Positions 9,925 to 20,647 are shown, numbered from the stretch's first letter. The stretch is DNA of 64,000 bases from Acidobacteriota bacterium (GCA_012103255.1 WLXD01000002.1:558001-622000), one strand, 5' to 3'. Program-made: numbers and translations. Notes: a model not told the origin generated them from the letters alone.

Positions 9925-11506
9925 ACGCTCCTTCGCTGTCGAAGCGCTTCATCCACTCGCGCCGCTCGTCGCTGAAGAAGTACTCACGCGACCGGAAGGG
10001 CGGCACGTGGTGCTCCGCGAGCTCGAGTAGCGACTCCTCCGGCAGATCGATGACGTCGGTCGGAACGAAGCCTTCGAGTTGTGCGCGCGTGGCGGCGTGC
10101 TCTGGATCATCCGCCAGGTTGTGCCACTCCTCGGGGTCAGTCTCGAGGTCGTAGAGCTCCTCGGAGTCGTCGATGTAGCGGATGTAGTGCCAGTTCTCGT
10201 AGCGGACCGAGTAGCTGCCGTAGTCGTAGGTGGTGATCACGGGCCGCGCTACAGGCGCGGACGGATCCATCAGCATCGATCGCAGACTCACGCCGTCGAA
10301 GTCATCGCGCGGAGTGAGGTTGGCCAGGTCGGCAAGCGTGGGGTAGATGTCCAGCAGCGACGTCAAGTTGTCGGTTGCGGCGCCACGCGCCGAACCGTCG
10401 GGCATCCTCTCGATTCCCTCGGGCACCCGCATCATCATCACGGTGCGGATCACGTTCTCCCACAAGGCGAACTTGCGCCAGTGCTGCTTCTCGCCCAGTT
10501 GCCACCCGTGGTCAGACCAGATCACCACGATCGTGTTGTCCGCGTAGGGACTTGCTTCGAGGGCGTCGAGCAACCGTCCGACCATCGCGTCGGCATACGC
10601 GATCGACGCGAGGTACCCCTGCACGCCGCGCTCCCACTCCCCTGCCTCGACGACGTGGCTGTGGTAGTTGCCGCCCCGCGATATCAGCTCGCGGGCGACA
10701 GGGCCCAGATCTTCGAGATCCCCCTCGAGAACCTCGGGTTTGCGTATCTGGTCGAGCGGGAATCGGTCGAAGTACTCCTGCGGCACATACCAGGGCAGGT
10801 GCGGGCGGTAGATCCCTGCTGCCAGGAAGAACGGTTTGTCGTGGTCGCGATCCAGTTGATCGGAGATGTACTCGACGGTCTCGTAGTCGGCCGTCTCTTC
10901 GTCGCGCAGATCGAGCGGCGCCCAATCAAACATGCCGTACATGTACTGAAACGGCGTCATGTTTACCGGGCGCTCCTCCGGCAGGTGCTCCCGCGGCATC
11001 GGCTGCTCGATGCTCGGGTAATACGCGTCCCAGCCCGTGGCGTCGACCTGCGCATAGTGGAAGATCTTGCCGGCCCCAGCGGTGTAGTACCCGCTGCCGC
11101 GGAAGTGCTGGCCGATGGTCTGCACCTGTTGCAGCTGCGGCACGTTACGCCAGTCCTGGTAGTTGGAATACATCCCGGAACTGATCGTGTGCAGGCCCGT
11201 GAGCGTGGCCGACCGTGCCGGATTGCACCCGGGACTCGGCGTGTAATCGCGGCGAAACGTCACGCCGCTCTGCGCGAAGCGATCGAGATTCGGCGTGAGC
11301 GCCTGTGCGTTGCCGGCAAGCGGCTCCACCCAGTCGTTCATGTCGTCGAGCGAGATGAACAGCACGTTCGGGTGCCGCACCAGCTCCGGCTCCCCCGGCA
11401 CCGCACAACCCGCAGCGAAGATCGCTGTGACAAGCCCGCCAACGACGAGTCGCGTTCTGGAGTCCATCATCCTGTTCCACGGCACCGCTGCCATGCCTGC
11501 GCTCAC
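9914..11506 (-). CDS. Sulfatase lipoprotein (iduronate-2-sulfatase-like)
   Basis: 530-residue type I sulfatase. The N-terminus carries a hydrophobic signal and lipobox IFAAGC (lipidated C34), so it is probably membrane anchored in the periplasm or at the surface. Metal ligands sit in ISLDDMNDW. The formylglycine site is the Cys-type CNPAR at residues 94-98, compatible with aerobic FGE maturation; no FGE gene is in the window. The overall pattern (KIFH, then LPWYVPQEYFDRF) resembles iduronate-2-sulfatase-like and choline-sulfatase-like families; the substrate is unknown. The GTG at 11506 is five bases after the POT gene stop; ATGs at 11494 and 11470 are alternatives. Confidence 0.9.
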   Translation of the reverse strand: MSAGMAAVPWNRMMDSRTRLVVGGLVTAIFAAGCAVPGEPELVRHPNVLFISLDDMNDWVEPLAGNAQALTPNLDRFAQSGVTFRRDYTPSPGCNPARSATLTGLHTISSGMYSNYQDWRNVPQLQQVQTIGQHFRGSGYYTAGAGKIFHYAQVDATGWDAYYPSIEQPMPREHLPEERPVNMTPFQYMYGMFDWAPLDLRDEETADYETVEYISDQLDRDHDKPFFLAAGIYRPHLPWYVPQEYFDRFPLDQIRKPEVLEGDLEDLGPVARELISRGGNYHSHVVEAGEWERGVQGYLASIAYADAMVGRLLDALEASPYADNTIVVIWSDHGWQLGEKQHWRKFALWENVIRTVMMMRVPEGIERMPDGSARGAATDNLTSLLDIYPTLADLANLTPRDDFDGVSLRSMLMDPSAPVARPVITTYDYGSYSVRYENWHYIRYIDDSEELYDLETDPEEWHNLADDPEHAATRAQLEGFVPTDVIDLPEESLLELAEHHVPPFRSREYFFSDERREWMKRFDSEGASIR

Positions 11507-11511
11507 GCGCC

Positions 11512-12981
<1,470 letters not shown>

Positions 12982-13261
12982 ATCCTGCCTCCAAACACGC
13001 CTCAGGGCGTTGAGCTAGGGGACCCCGGTGATGCGCGCGGGACCTGGCAGTCCACAGCGCGCGTCGGCGCCAGACCTTACCACCTGGGCACTCGGCTTTG
13101 GTAATCGACGGCCGCTCGTTGGGATATCAATCCAATCAATTGGACGGCCAGGACTATCGCTCGGAGACCGATGGTTTGATCGCCGCCCGTGCCACTAGAC
13201 TCATCGCAAGGGATGGGGCCCGTGCTCGTCCTCTCACCGCCCCTGACCGGCGAGTCTCCCC
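12982..13261. other. Divergent intergenic region between POT transporter and secreted-protein gene
   Basis: A 280-base non-coding region carrying the divergent upstream regions of both flanking genes. Apart from the SD of the POT gene and one short inverted repeat (separate entry), no ORF, RNA gene or repeat could be supported. Confidence 0.5.
13131..13144. promoter_or_regulatory. Candidate operator, 6-2-6 inverted repeat
   Basis: TCCAAT and ATTGGA separated by CA form a perfect inverted repeat in an AT-richer patch 117 bases upstream of the secreted-protein ATG. Two half-sites at operator-like spacing suggest a dimeric regulator, but nothing identifies which one. Confidence 0.3.
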
Positions 13262-13843
13262 ATGAAGAACCTTCGGATCACGCTGGCGCTTGGTTGTTGC
13301 CTCTTCGCGCTGCCGCTGGCGGCGACGCAAGATCAGAGTCCCCTCGCAGTCGAGATCGAGGTGACCGGTCCCGGCTCCGAGGAACGCCTCGACGAGGCCC
13401 GCGTTGCCCTCATCGATTTCATCAACGGCCGCGAAGACCTCACCTACGGCTCGGACGCGCCCAACCCTCACCGGCTCGTTCTCCGCTATGTATGCACAGG
13501 AGACATGCCGCCGCGGCGGGACGGTTCGTTCAAAACCGCGTGCCATACACGGCTGGTTCTCGTTAAGGCGCTCAACGACGAAGCCGCGCGCTCGCTCGAC
13601 GGCGCGGAGGTTGTGTACGCCGAAGAATCCATGTGGGTCACGGTTATCGCCGACAGGCACCGGGTGCACATCACCAGGCGGGTTGGTCCGGGCCGAGACC
13701 CGGAACCTGACCTGGACCTGCCCGCGATGCAGGAACGCACTCGGCAGGAGCTGGTCGCCACCATGCTCCGCGACGCCGTCAGCCGCCTGGGTGGCCGGAT
13801 CGATGCTGATACGACTCGCAGGTTGAGCGCCGAGGCACACTAA
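13262..13843 (+). CDS. Secreted protein of unknown function
   Basis: 193-residue protein with a clear signal peptide (MKNLRITLALGCCLFALPLA, cleavage near AAT). The mature part is acidic with two cysteines (YVCTGD and KTACHT) that could form a disulfide, and a beta-rich middle followed by a C-terminal helix with RTRQELVATMLRDAVSRL. No family recognised. It stands alone: 280 bases upstream is the divergent POT gene, and 29 bases downstream the hydroxyacyl-CoA dehydrogenase begins, so read-through into the latter is possible. Confidence 0.7.
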   Translation: MKNLRITLALGCCLFALPLAATQDQSPLAVEIEVTGPGSEERLDEARVALIDFINGREDLTYGSDAPNPHRLVLRYVCTGDMPPRRDGSFKTACHTRLVLVKALNDEAARSLDGAEVVYAEESMWVTVIADRHRVHITRRVGPGRDPEPDLDLPAMQERTRQELVATMLRDAVSRLGGRIDADTTRRLSAEAH

Positions 13844-13872
13844 GGCGTCTCACACCGGGCTACCATGGCGGT

Positions 13873-14730
13873 ATGGATATTCAACGCATCAGCGTTCTCG
13901 GTGCCGGCACGATGGGTCACGGCATCGCTCAGGTCGCAGCCCAGGCGGGCTACCGGACCACGCTGTACGACATCGAAGCGACCCTCACGCAGGCAGGCCT
14001 CGACCGCATCACGGCGAACCTCGACAAGGGTGTAGCCCGCGGCAAGGTCACGGAAGATCAGCGTCTCAATACGCTGGGGAACCTCTCCGCGACCACCGAC
14101 CTCGAGGACGCCGCCCAGGCTGAACTCGTGATCGAGGCCATCCCCGAGCGGCTAGACCTCAAGCGTGAGGTGTTCGGGACGCTCGACGCGCATGCGCCCG
14201 ACGATTGCATCCTGGCGTCGAACACGAGTTCGCTGAGCATCGCCGAGATCGCCGCCGCAACGCGGCGCCCCGCTCAGATACTCGGCATGCACTTCTTCAA
14301 CCCCGTGCACATCATGGCGCTCCTCGAGATCGTGGTGCACGAGGGCACAGCAGACGCGACTCTCGCGGCAGCACGCGACGTGGCTGAGAAGATGAATAAG
14401 ACGTCGATCGTCGTCCGCGACGTGCCCGGGTTCGCCACCTCACGCCTCGGCATCGTGCTCGGTCTCGAGGCCATGCGCATGGTCGAACAGGGTGTGGCGT
14501 CCGCCGAAGACATCGACACGGCCATGGAGCTCGGATATCGGCACCCCATGGGGCCGCTCAAGCTGACCGACCTCGTTGGTCTCGACGTCAGGCTCGGCAT
14601 CGCCGAGTACTTGCATGAGCAGCTCGGCAGCGACGCCTTCGAGCCGCCGACCCTGCTCCGCAAGATGGTCGAAGACGGCAAGCTGGGCAAGAAGTCCGGA
14701 CGGGGTTTTTACGACTGGTCCGAGGACTAG
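13873..14730 (+). CDS. 3-hydroxybutyryl-CoA / 3-hydroxyacyl-CoA dehydrogenase
   Basis: 285-residue NAD(P)-dependent 3-hydroxyacyl-CoA dehydrogenase that interconverts 3-hydroxyacyl-CoA and 3-ketoacyl-CoA. The Rossmann motif GAGTMG is at residues 10-15, the catalytic-histidine segment GMHFFNPVH at about 138-146, and the C-terminal dimer region contains GYRHPMGPLKLTDLVGLDV. The length is right for the single-domain Hbd/PaaH type. Cytosolic. It probably works with the acyl-CoA ligase elsewhere in the window, in beta-oxidation, butyrate or phenylacetate use. Its stop is three bases from the stop of the convergent methyltransferase gene. Confidence 0.93.
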   Translation: MDIQRISVLGAGTMGHGIAQVAAQAGYRTTLYDIEATLTQAGLDRITANLDKGVARGKVTEDQRLNTLGNLSATTDLEDAAQAELVIEAIPERLDLKREVFGTLDAHAPDDCILASNTSSLSIAEIAAATRRPAQILGMHFFNPVHIMALLEIVVHEGTADATLAAARDVAEKMNKTSIVVRDVPGFATSRLGIVLGLEAMRMVEQGVASAEDIDTAMELGYRHPMGPLKLTDLVGLDVRLGIAEYLHEQLGSDAFEPPTLLRKMVEDGKLGKKSGRGFYDWSED

Positions 14731-14733
14731 CCG

Positions 14734-15351
14734 TTACTCGCCGCGGAAGGCGGCGTGCGAGCGCCAAATCTCGTAGTCACCCTGCTGGAACCCGCGGCCT
14801 ACCGTCACGCGCGCGAGACAGTCGGAACTCTCGAGCAAGTGCCGCGCCTGAGGGTTGTAGTAGAGCAGCCACAGATCGCGCGGCACATGCTGCAGCGATC
14901 GTCTGATCTGCCTTAGCAGGCGCGACATGGCCCGCTCCCTGAAGGGGTTGAACAGATAGACGACGCAGGGGCCGGGCGGGATATCCGCACCAGCAGCGTC
15001 CTCACTGCGCAGATCGATGTGGCGCGTACCGTGCCCGGCCTGTGCCCACACCCGCAGATTCGTGCAAGCCGTGTGGTGGAGAAGCGGCGAGGCCTCGATG
15101 CCGACGACCCGCCCGAAGCCCGCCTGGGCAGCGAGCAACACGACTCGTCCCTTGCCGGAACCAAGATCGAGGAATGTGTAGTCCTCGCGCGCGATCGCTA
15201 GTTCCCGCACCATCACACGGAAGGCGTCCGGGTCCGTCGGCTCGTAAGACACCGCCTGCCCAGCGATCGCCGCATCGTGCTCGAGCAACTCGATCGGAAT
15301 CTCGCCGTCGGTGTCGGTTCCCCAGCGATTGTCGAAGTCGTTGCTTGCCAT
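14734..15351 (-). CDS. Class I SAM-dependent methyltransferase
   Basis: About 205 residues with the Rossmann SAM motif I FLDLGSGKGRVVLLAA, an acidic ribose-binding VGIEASPLL and motif IV-like VVYLFNPF. The NPF in place of a DPPY-type catalytic motif means the target cannot be inferred. ATG 15351 (MASNDFDNRWG) is preferred; an in-frame GTG at 15435 would add 28 low-complexity residues and run into the divergent padR promoter. No signal peptide. No operon partner on this strand. Confidence 0.82.
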   Translation of the reverse strand: MASNDFDNRWGTDTDGEIPIELLEHDAAIAGQAVSYEPTDPDAFRVMVRELAIAREDYTFLDLGSGKGRVVLLAAQAGFGRVVGIEASPLLHHTACTNLRVWAQAGHGTRHIDLRSEDAAGADIPPGPCVVYLFNPFRERAMSRLLRQIRRSLQHVPRDLWLLYYNPQARHLLESSDCLARVTVGRGFQQGDYEIWRSHAAFRGE

Positions 15352-15454
15352 TCTCGCCGCCGCATCCAGATTGTCCAGCGCCCACCCTACCGCACGCCAA
15401 CGGCCCGCTAGCCCACCAAATCCATGTCCTTGCACACACCTATATTAGTTTGTA

Positions 15455-15462
15455 AGGTACCT
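15455..15462. promoter_or_regulatory. Candidate PadR operator palindrome
   Basis: AGGTACCT is a perfect eight-base palindrome 28 bases upstream of the padR-family ATG, in an AT-rich stretch that also contains TATATTAG at 15441-15448. PadR-family repressors commonly bind palindromes in their own promoters, so autoregulation of the PadR/permease operon is likely; the exact box is inferred. Confidence 0.4.
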
Positions 15463-15489
15463 ATCATCGAAACCGACCGGGAGACGCTG

Positions 15490-15795
15490 ATGGCACGACG
15501 ACTCGGATACGCCACCGCTGCGATCCTGCGAGCAATCGCCCAGGAACGTAACTACGGCCTGGACATCATTGCCGCCACCGGTCTCCCGACAGGCACCGTG
15601 TACGTGACGCTGGGCAGGCTACAGAAGCGCGGCTTCGTGTCCACCATCTGGGAAGACGACGCCACTGCGGAGGCCGACGGGCGGCCCCGTCGGCGTTACT
15701 ACGCGCTCACACGCGCCGGCCACGACGCGCTCGAGCAAACGCTCGCCGCCTTCGACGCCCTGACTCTTCCCGATCAAGTAGAGCGTCGCGGTTGA
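15490..15795 (+). CDS. PadR family transcriptional regulator
   Basis: 101-residue winged-helix regulator. PadR hallmarks are YGLDIIAATGLPTGTVYVTLGRL for the DNA-binding helices, then the wing residues GRPRRRYYALTRAG. ATG 15490 is chosen because GGAG sits about eight bases upstream; longer in-frame starts lie inside the promoter. Its TGA overlaps the TTG of the permease (TTGA), the standard genetic arrangement of PadR with ADOP permeases. It likely represses this operon; the inducer is unknown. Confidence 0.9.
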   Translation: MARRLGYATAAILRAIAQERNYGLDIIAATGLPTGTVYVTLGRLQKRGFVSTIWEDDATAEADGRPRRRYYALTRAGHDALEQTLAAFDALTLPDQVERRG

Positions 15796-18461
15796 TCAGC
15801 AACGAGAGTCGATTCGCGAGCCGGATACTCCACTTCGCAAGCCTCCTGGTGCCGTCCGGCGACCGGCGGGGGTGGCGCGAGGAATGGGACGCCGAGCTCC
15901 ACTACCTTCACCAGGCGCGGCGCGAGAGCGCGGACGCCGGCATGCCGAGCCCGGTTCGCCTGGCTCTCGGCGCTCTTCCCCACTCGCTCTGGGAGCGAAA
16001 GGAGTGGACCGTGGCCGTTCTTCTTCAAGACGTCCGATTCGCGGCACGCGTTCTGCGTCACAACGTCACTTTCACCGCCATGGCCGTGATCACGTTGGCC
16101 CTGGGAATCGGTGCGAACACGACGATCTTCTCGATGACCAACGCGATGCTCCTGCGTTCTCCCGACGCGATCGGCGATGCCGCGCGCGTGGTGCAGATCG
16201 GCCGGGACCGCCCTGATCAGAACTTCGACAGTCTCGCCTACCCCTACTACCGACTGTTCCGCGACAACTCGACATCGCTCGAGGCGGTGTCCGCCTGGAC
16301 CTCCCGCAACGTATTCGCGGGCGAAACGGGCGAGATGACCCGGGTGAACGCACATCTCGTCACCGGCGAGTACTTCGAAGTGCTCGGCATGCAGCCAATC
16401 GACGGCCGCTTACTGAGCAGCGCTGATGACCAGGTACCCGGCGGGCATCCGGTCGTGGTTGTCAGCTATTCGGCCTGGCAGCGTGTGCTGGGCGGTGACC
16501 CGTCCGTCGTCGGGTCCGAGATCAAGCTCAACAACTACCCGTACACCGTTGCGGGCATCGCACCTGAAGGGTTCGGTGGAACCAACGTTATCGGCAACCC
16601 TGCGGACGTCTGGGTACCGATGATGATGTCCGGCGTACTCCTCGGCGATCGCTATCAGTTCGCCTCCATCGACGACCCCGGGATGTCGTGGCTCTGGCTC
16701 GTCGGACGACTGGCCGAAGACGTCTCTCCTGCCGCGGCGCGTGATGAACTCGACGCGCTGTACCAACAACAGATGCTCGAGACGTGGGGTGAAGCGGCAC
16801 AGTCACCTCTCGGGGTGATCGCGGGAGTCGGTCTACGACCCGATGAACGGCAGGCGATCCAGACGATCCTCGCGATACTCAGCGCGATCGTCGGCATCGT
16901 GCTGGCCGTTGCCTGCGCCAATCTCGCTAACCTCTTGCTCGCCCGTGGCGTGTCTCGCTCGAGAGAGATCGGCGTTCGGGTGGCACTCGGGGCTGGACGC
17001 GTGCGCGTGGTCAGGCAACTCCTGACCGAGAGTGTGCTGCTCGCGCTCGGCGGCGGCCTGGTAGCTGTAGTCGTCACCTTCTGGACGGCGCGCCTGTTGC
17101 CGGCCTTGTTGCCCATCACCACGACAGTGAGTTTCCGGCCGGACCTACGCGTACTCTTCTTCGCCACGTGCGTCAGCACGGTCGCCGGAATCGTGTTCGG
17201 TGTCGTGCCCGCGATCAGAGCATCACGGCCCGATATCGTCGACACGCTCAAGACCGGCACCGCGGGCGCCGGCACGGGAGGCGGCTGGCTCCGGAGTGGC
17301 CTGGTCGTGGGCCAGTTGGCATTGTCTTTCGTGCTGCTTGCCAGCACCGCGTTTCTGGTGCGTAGTCTCTGGGCAGCCCAGGGCGCCGAGCCCGGCTTCG
17401 CCACCCGGACCGTCAGCACGGTCACCTTCAGCACGGGGCTCGCAGGTCTCGACGACCAGGAGGCCGCGCAGCTATACAACCGGTTGGCTCGTGACGTCGC
17501 CGCGCTGCCCGGCGTCGAATCCGCAGGATTGGGATCCAACCTTCCCTTCGGGGGCTGGAGCAGGCGGAGCGTCATGTGGCCAGAGCCGCGACCCGAAGCC
17601 CCACGCCCGTTCATCGAACTGGACTGGACGATGGTGACGCCGGGCTTCCACGAGACTTTGCAACTTCCTCTTCTCGCCGGTGAACCGATCTCGGCACTCA
17701 ATAGCGCGGCCGACATGCCGCGCGTGATGTTGCTGTCGCAGTCGGCCGCCGAGCTGTTGTTCGACGACGCAGATCCGCTCGGACGTCTCGTGCCAACCAC
17801 CGAGGATCGCGCACCCGAGAGCTCGTACCGCGTGATCGGTGTGGTCGCCGATGCGCAGATGCGTTCGCTGCAGCAAGCTCCACGCCCCAACGTCTACACC
17901 CCGGTGAGTCAGGACCGGGCGAGCTTCATGACGATCTACGCGCGGGCTGCGAACGAGTCTATCGACCTCGCCGGCCCGCTCCGCGAAGCGCTCGCCACGG
18001 CGGCGCCCGAGATCGGTGTGCTAATTCAAGGCTCGCTGCACCAGCGCATGGCCGAGTCACTCGGCCAGACAACTCTCGTGGCACGACTCGCCGGGATCTT
18101 CGGGGTTCTGGCAGCCATGCTGGCGGCGTCAGGCCTCTACGGAGTGATGGCGTTCATAGCGTCGAGCCGGCGTCGCGAGGTCGGCGTGCGCATGGCACTC
18201 GGAGCCGAACGAGGGTCGGTGCTGCGCATGTTCGTTCGCCAGGCGGTGATACTCGCAACCCTTGGAGTCGCACTGGGCACAGCGTTGACGCTCGCCCTTG
18301 GAGGGACGATCTCGAACCTGCTCTATGGAGTCGCACCAGGTGACCCCGTCACCCTGCTCGCCATCGCGCTGGCCGTCATCGCGCTCGCCGTGATCGCGGC
18401 ATTCACCCCCGCCTACCGCGCCACGCGCGTCGCACCGGTAGCCGCCCTGAGACAGGACTGA
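15792..18461 (+). CDS. ADOP-type (acidobacterial duplicated orphan permease) MacB/FtsX-like permease
   Basis: 889-residue permease without its own ATPase. The first 80 or so residues hold the ADOP N-terminal helical region (WREEWDAELHYLHQAR). Then come a transmembrane helix, a MacB-like periplasmic domain (about 110-340), an FtsX domain with the typical CANLANLLLARGVSRSREIG, a second periplasmic domain and a C-terminal FtsX half ending ATRVAPVAALRQD. The duplicated 4+4 helix layout fits MacB-like efflux or mechanotransmission permeases. TTG 15792 is coupled to padR. The gene ends flush against the convergent lipoprotein: the two stop codons together make TGATCA. Confidence 0.9.
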   Translation: MISNESRFASRILHFASLLVPSGDRRGWREEWDAELHYLHQARRESADAGMPSPVRLALGALPHSLWERKEWTVAVLLQDVRFAARVLRHNVTFTAMAVITLALGIGANTTIFSMTNAMLLRSPDAIGDAARVVQIGRDRPDQNFDSLAYPYYRLFRDNSTSLEAVSAWTSRNVFAGETGEMTRVNAHLVTGEYFEVLGMQPIDGRLLSSADDQVPGGHPVVVVSYSAWQRVLGGDPSVVGSEIKLNNYPYTVAGIAPEGFGGTNVIGNPADVWVPMMMSGVLLGDRYQFASIDDPGMSWLWLVGRLAEDVSPAAARDELDALYQQQMLETWGEAAQSPLGVIAGVGLRPDERQAIQTILAILSAIVGIVLAVACANLANLLLARGVSRSREIGVRVALGAGRVRVVRQLLTESVLLALGGGLVAVVVTFWTARLLPALLPITTTVSFRPDLRVLFFATCVSTVAGIVFGVVPAIRASRPDIVDTLKTGTAGAGTGGGWLRSGLVVGQLALSFVLLASTAFLVRSLWAAQGAEPGFATRTVSTVTFSTGLAGLDDQEAAQLYNRLARDVAALPGVESAGLGSNLPFGGWSRRSVMWPEPRPEAPRPFIELDWTMVTPGFHETLQLPLLAGEPISALNSAADMPRVMLLSQSAAELLFDDADPLGRLVPTTEDRAPESSYRVIGVVADAQMRSLQQAPRPNVYTPVSQDRASFMTIYARAANESIDLAGPLREALATAAPEIGVLIQGSLHQRMAESLGQTTLVARLAGIFGVLAAMLAASGLYGVMAFIASSRRREVGVRMALGAERGSVLRMFVRQAVILATLGVALGTALTLALGGTISNLLYGVAPGDPVTLLAIALAVIALAVIAAFTPAYRATRVAPVAALRQD

Positions 18462-19565
18462 TCAGTCGATGATTCGCCACACCGCCACGCGGTGGTGCCC
18501 GTCGGCATCGATGTAGCTACCGGCGAGTAGGTCACGGCGGATCGTGGTGGTCGGCCAGTTGCCTGTGAGTGCAACGGGCACCTCGACGCTGCCGACGAAC
18601 TCGTGCTGCTCATCGAACACGTCGAATGTGGTCGTCGTACGCTCGTCGCCTGCCCCGGACCACCGCAGCGTCTGAACCCAGAGACGTCCAGCGTCGTCGA
18701 AATGGAACCCGCTGTTGACGAAGTGTGGATTGCGGCTCTTGAGCTCGTCGGTCACGGCGAGATTACGGCGCCATTCTTCGTAGCGGCGCTGTTCCATGGG
18801 CGGCACGGACGGCGGTTGACGCTCCAGAACGACCCGGTCCAGGAGCGCGCCCTCGCGGTCGTACCAGAAGATCACATAGTCAATCGGGTCACCCAGAACG
18901 ATGTCCCCGGCCGGAGAAATACCGATCGTCGAGACCAACGTCCGGTCCCCGCTGTCGTCTGCGTAGGGCAGCGCATCAGCAGGCACCAGAACATGCGGAC
19001 CGAAGTCGTCTGCGCCCGGCCGATACTCAATGACTTCCACATCGCGGCGATCGCGTCTCGCGTATGGCGGCGGCGCCGAGATCACCGCAAGCCGACCCGC
19101 AGTGTCGAAGTAGTGCCCGATCGGCAGGCGCATTGGCCAATCGAACGCGGCGAGGTGCTCCCCGGCACTCGAGTACTCGTGCATGGCTTCCAGCTCGTAA
19201 GCGAACAGGCGCGCATCGGAAGTGGCGAAGATCGGGAGTTCGATCGGACCGAACTCGCCCGGGCCTTCGCCGAGCACGCCGAAAGTCTGGGGCGCGCCCC
19301 CGCCAAGATCGAAGATCCTGACGAGCGGCTCGTATTTGTCACGCACCACCACTCGTTCCTGGTAGACCTCGACGCTCACGACCGCAAGAGCATCGGGGCC
19401 GTCACAATCGCCACAGCCGAGAGTTGCGATCCGGGTGAGTGTCGGGATCAGGTCAACTACATCCGAAATCGGCGCTTCGGAGGGACCGCAACCGGTAGCG
19501 ATCGCCATCGTTGCCACGAGCACCGCCCCCCGGCCGGCCACTCTGCGTCTCGACATGGCCCGCAT
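18462..19565 (-). CDS. 6-bladed beta-propeller lipoprotein (second of tandem pair)
   Basis: 367-residue lipoprotein with signal and lipobox IATGC near the N-terminus. The mature part is an NHL/6-bladed beta-propeller-like chain with repeats such as VRIFDLGG, GEGPGEFGPI and DAGRLWVQTLRWSG. It shares with its upstream neighbour an early cysteine pair (LGCGDC) and DKYEPLVRIFDL, so the two are clearly paralogues. ATG 19565 is chosen because it overlaps the upstream stop in ATGA; a longer start exists inside that gene. Probably anchored in a membrane and facing the periplasm or outside. Function unknown; this family is abundant in Bacteroidota, Gemmatimonadota and relatives. Confidence 0.85.
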   Translation of the reverse strand: MRAMSRRRVAGRGAVLVATMAIATGCGPSEAPISDVVDLIPTLTRIATLGCGDCDGPDALAVVSVEVYQERVVVRDKYEPLVRIFDLGGGAPQTFGVLGEGPGEFGPIELPIFATSDARLFAYELEAMHEYSSAGEHLAAFDWPMRLPIGHYFDTAGRLAVISAPPPYARRDRRDVEVIEYRPGADDFGPHVLVPADALPYADDSGDRTLVSTIGISPAGDIVLGDPIDYVIFWYDREGALLDRVVLERQPPSVPPMEQRRYEEWRRNLAVTDELKSRNPHFVNSGFHFDDAGRLWVQTLRWSGAGDERTTTTFDVFDEQHEFVGSVEVPVALTGNWPTTTIRRDLLAGSYIDADGHHRVAVWRIID

Positions 19566-20647
19566 CAGCCGACGATTCGCCAGATGCCGACGGTCCATTC
19601 GAGCGCGTCATCGAGGTAACCACCGACCATCGTGTCACCGCGAACGGTCAGGACAGGATATCGCGTGGAGCTCAGGGGCACGGGTACCAGAACTTCGCCT
19701 AGATAGGCTCCCTCAGGGTCGAATACATCGAAGATCGTCTCGGTTCGATCCATCCCCTCGCCCGACCAGCGTCGCGTTTGTACCCACAGCCGGTCCGCGC
19801 CGTCGAAGAACAACCCGGCGCCGCCGAAGTGCGGAGCGGCCTCCAGGAGCGGCTGGGTCGATCCGGTGCTCACACGGATCTCCTCATCCCGCTCGATCTC
19901 CCGCGGCGTCAGCGACGGCCGTGGCAGGTCGCGCCCGAACTCGCCCGCGGGCTCGCCATCCGGCGTGTACCAGTACATGCGGTAGTTCTCGTCATCGGCA
20001 AGAACGATCTGACCGTCGCCGCGCACAGCCATCGCGCCCACCAACGGCCGGCGCCCGTCCTCGGTGTCTGCCATTGGAATCCCAGCGCCCGGAACGACGA
20101 CGTGGGGGCCGAACTCAGCGGCGCCGGGGTTGTAGGCGACGACTTCCATCGCTTCGAGATCTATACCCGACGCGCCCATCGGCGCCGTCAGCACGAAGAG
20201 TCTATTGAGTCCGGCGTTGTACTGGTGCGCCATCGGGATGCGGGGTGGCCAGTCGTAGGCTTCTACGTACTGCCCCTCCTGATCGAACAGCTGCAGTTTG
20301 GTGAGACCGTAGGCCAGCAGCTGCCCGTCGGCGGTGGAAAACACCGGAGTGGCAAAGGGACTGAGTTCGCCCGGCCCCTCACCGAACTTGCCGAAGGTGA
20401 ATTGGAGATTCCCCGCCAGGTTGAAGACGCGGATCAACGGTTCGTACTCGTCACGAAGGAAGACCCGGTCCCCAACGACGTCGAGCGCCACCGGCACGAT
20501 CGATTCGACGTCCTCACACGCAACGCAGCCAATGGTGCCGATTCGCTCGACGGCTGGGATGGCCGGCGTGGGGTCAGCTTCCGGAGCGACCGCTTGGCCG
20601 CAACTCGTGACGGCAACGCACAGCAGCACCAGGGGAATTCTGCGCAT
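19565..20647 (-). CDS. 6-bladed beta-propeller lipoprotein (first of tandem pair)
   Basis: 360-residue lipoprotein with a short signal and lipobox AVTSC (lipidated C16). Propeller-type repeats include VRVFNLAGNLQFTFGKFGEGPGE-like, QLFDQEGQYVEAYDWPPRIP and GADRLWVQTRRWSGEG. The mature N-terminus contains IGCVACED, a CxxC matching LGCGDC of the paralogue downstream. Translationally coupled to that paralogue. The CxxC could be a redox or metal site, or a structural disulfide; this is unresolved. Confidence 0.85.
   Translation of the reverse strand: MRRIPLVLLCVAVTSCGQAVAPEADPTPAIPAVERIGTIGCVACEDVESIVPVALDVVGDRVFLRDEYEPLIRVFNLAGNLQFTFGKFGEGPGELSPFATPVFSTADGQLLAYGLTKLQLFDQEGQYVEAYDWPPRIPMAHQYNAGLNRLFVLTAPMGASGIDLEAMEVVAYNPGAAEFGPHVVVPGAGIPMADTEDGRRPLVGAMAVRGDGQIVLADDENYRMYWYTPDGEPAGEFGRDLPRPSLTPREIERDEEIRVSTGSTQPLLEAAPHFGGAGLFFDGADRLWVQTRRWSGEGMDRTETIFDVFDPEGAYLGEVLVPVPLSSTRYPVLTVRGDTMVGGYLDDALEWTVGIWRIVG

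Noticed and set aside
16655-17890. A long minus-strand frame inside the ADOP permease
   Set aside because: Ser/Arg/Thr-rich shadow; the permease frame shows FtsX helices throughout.
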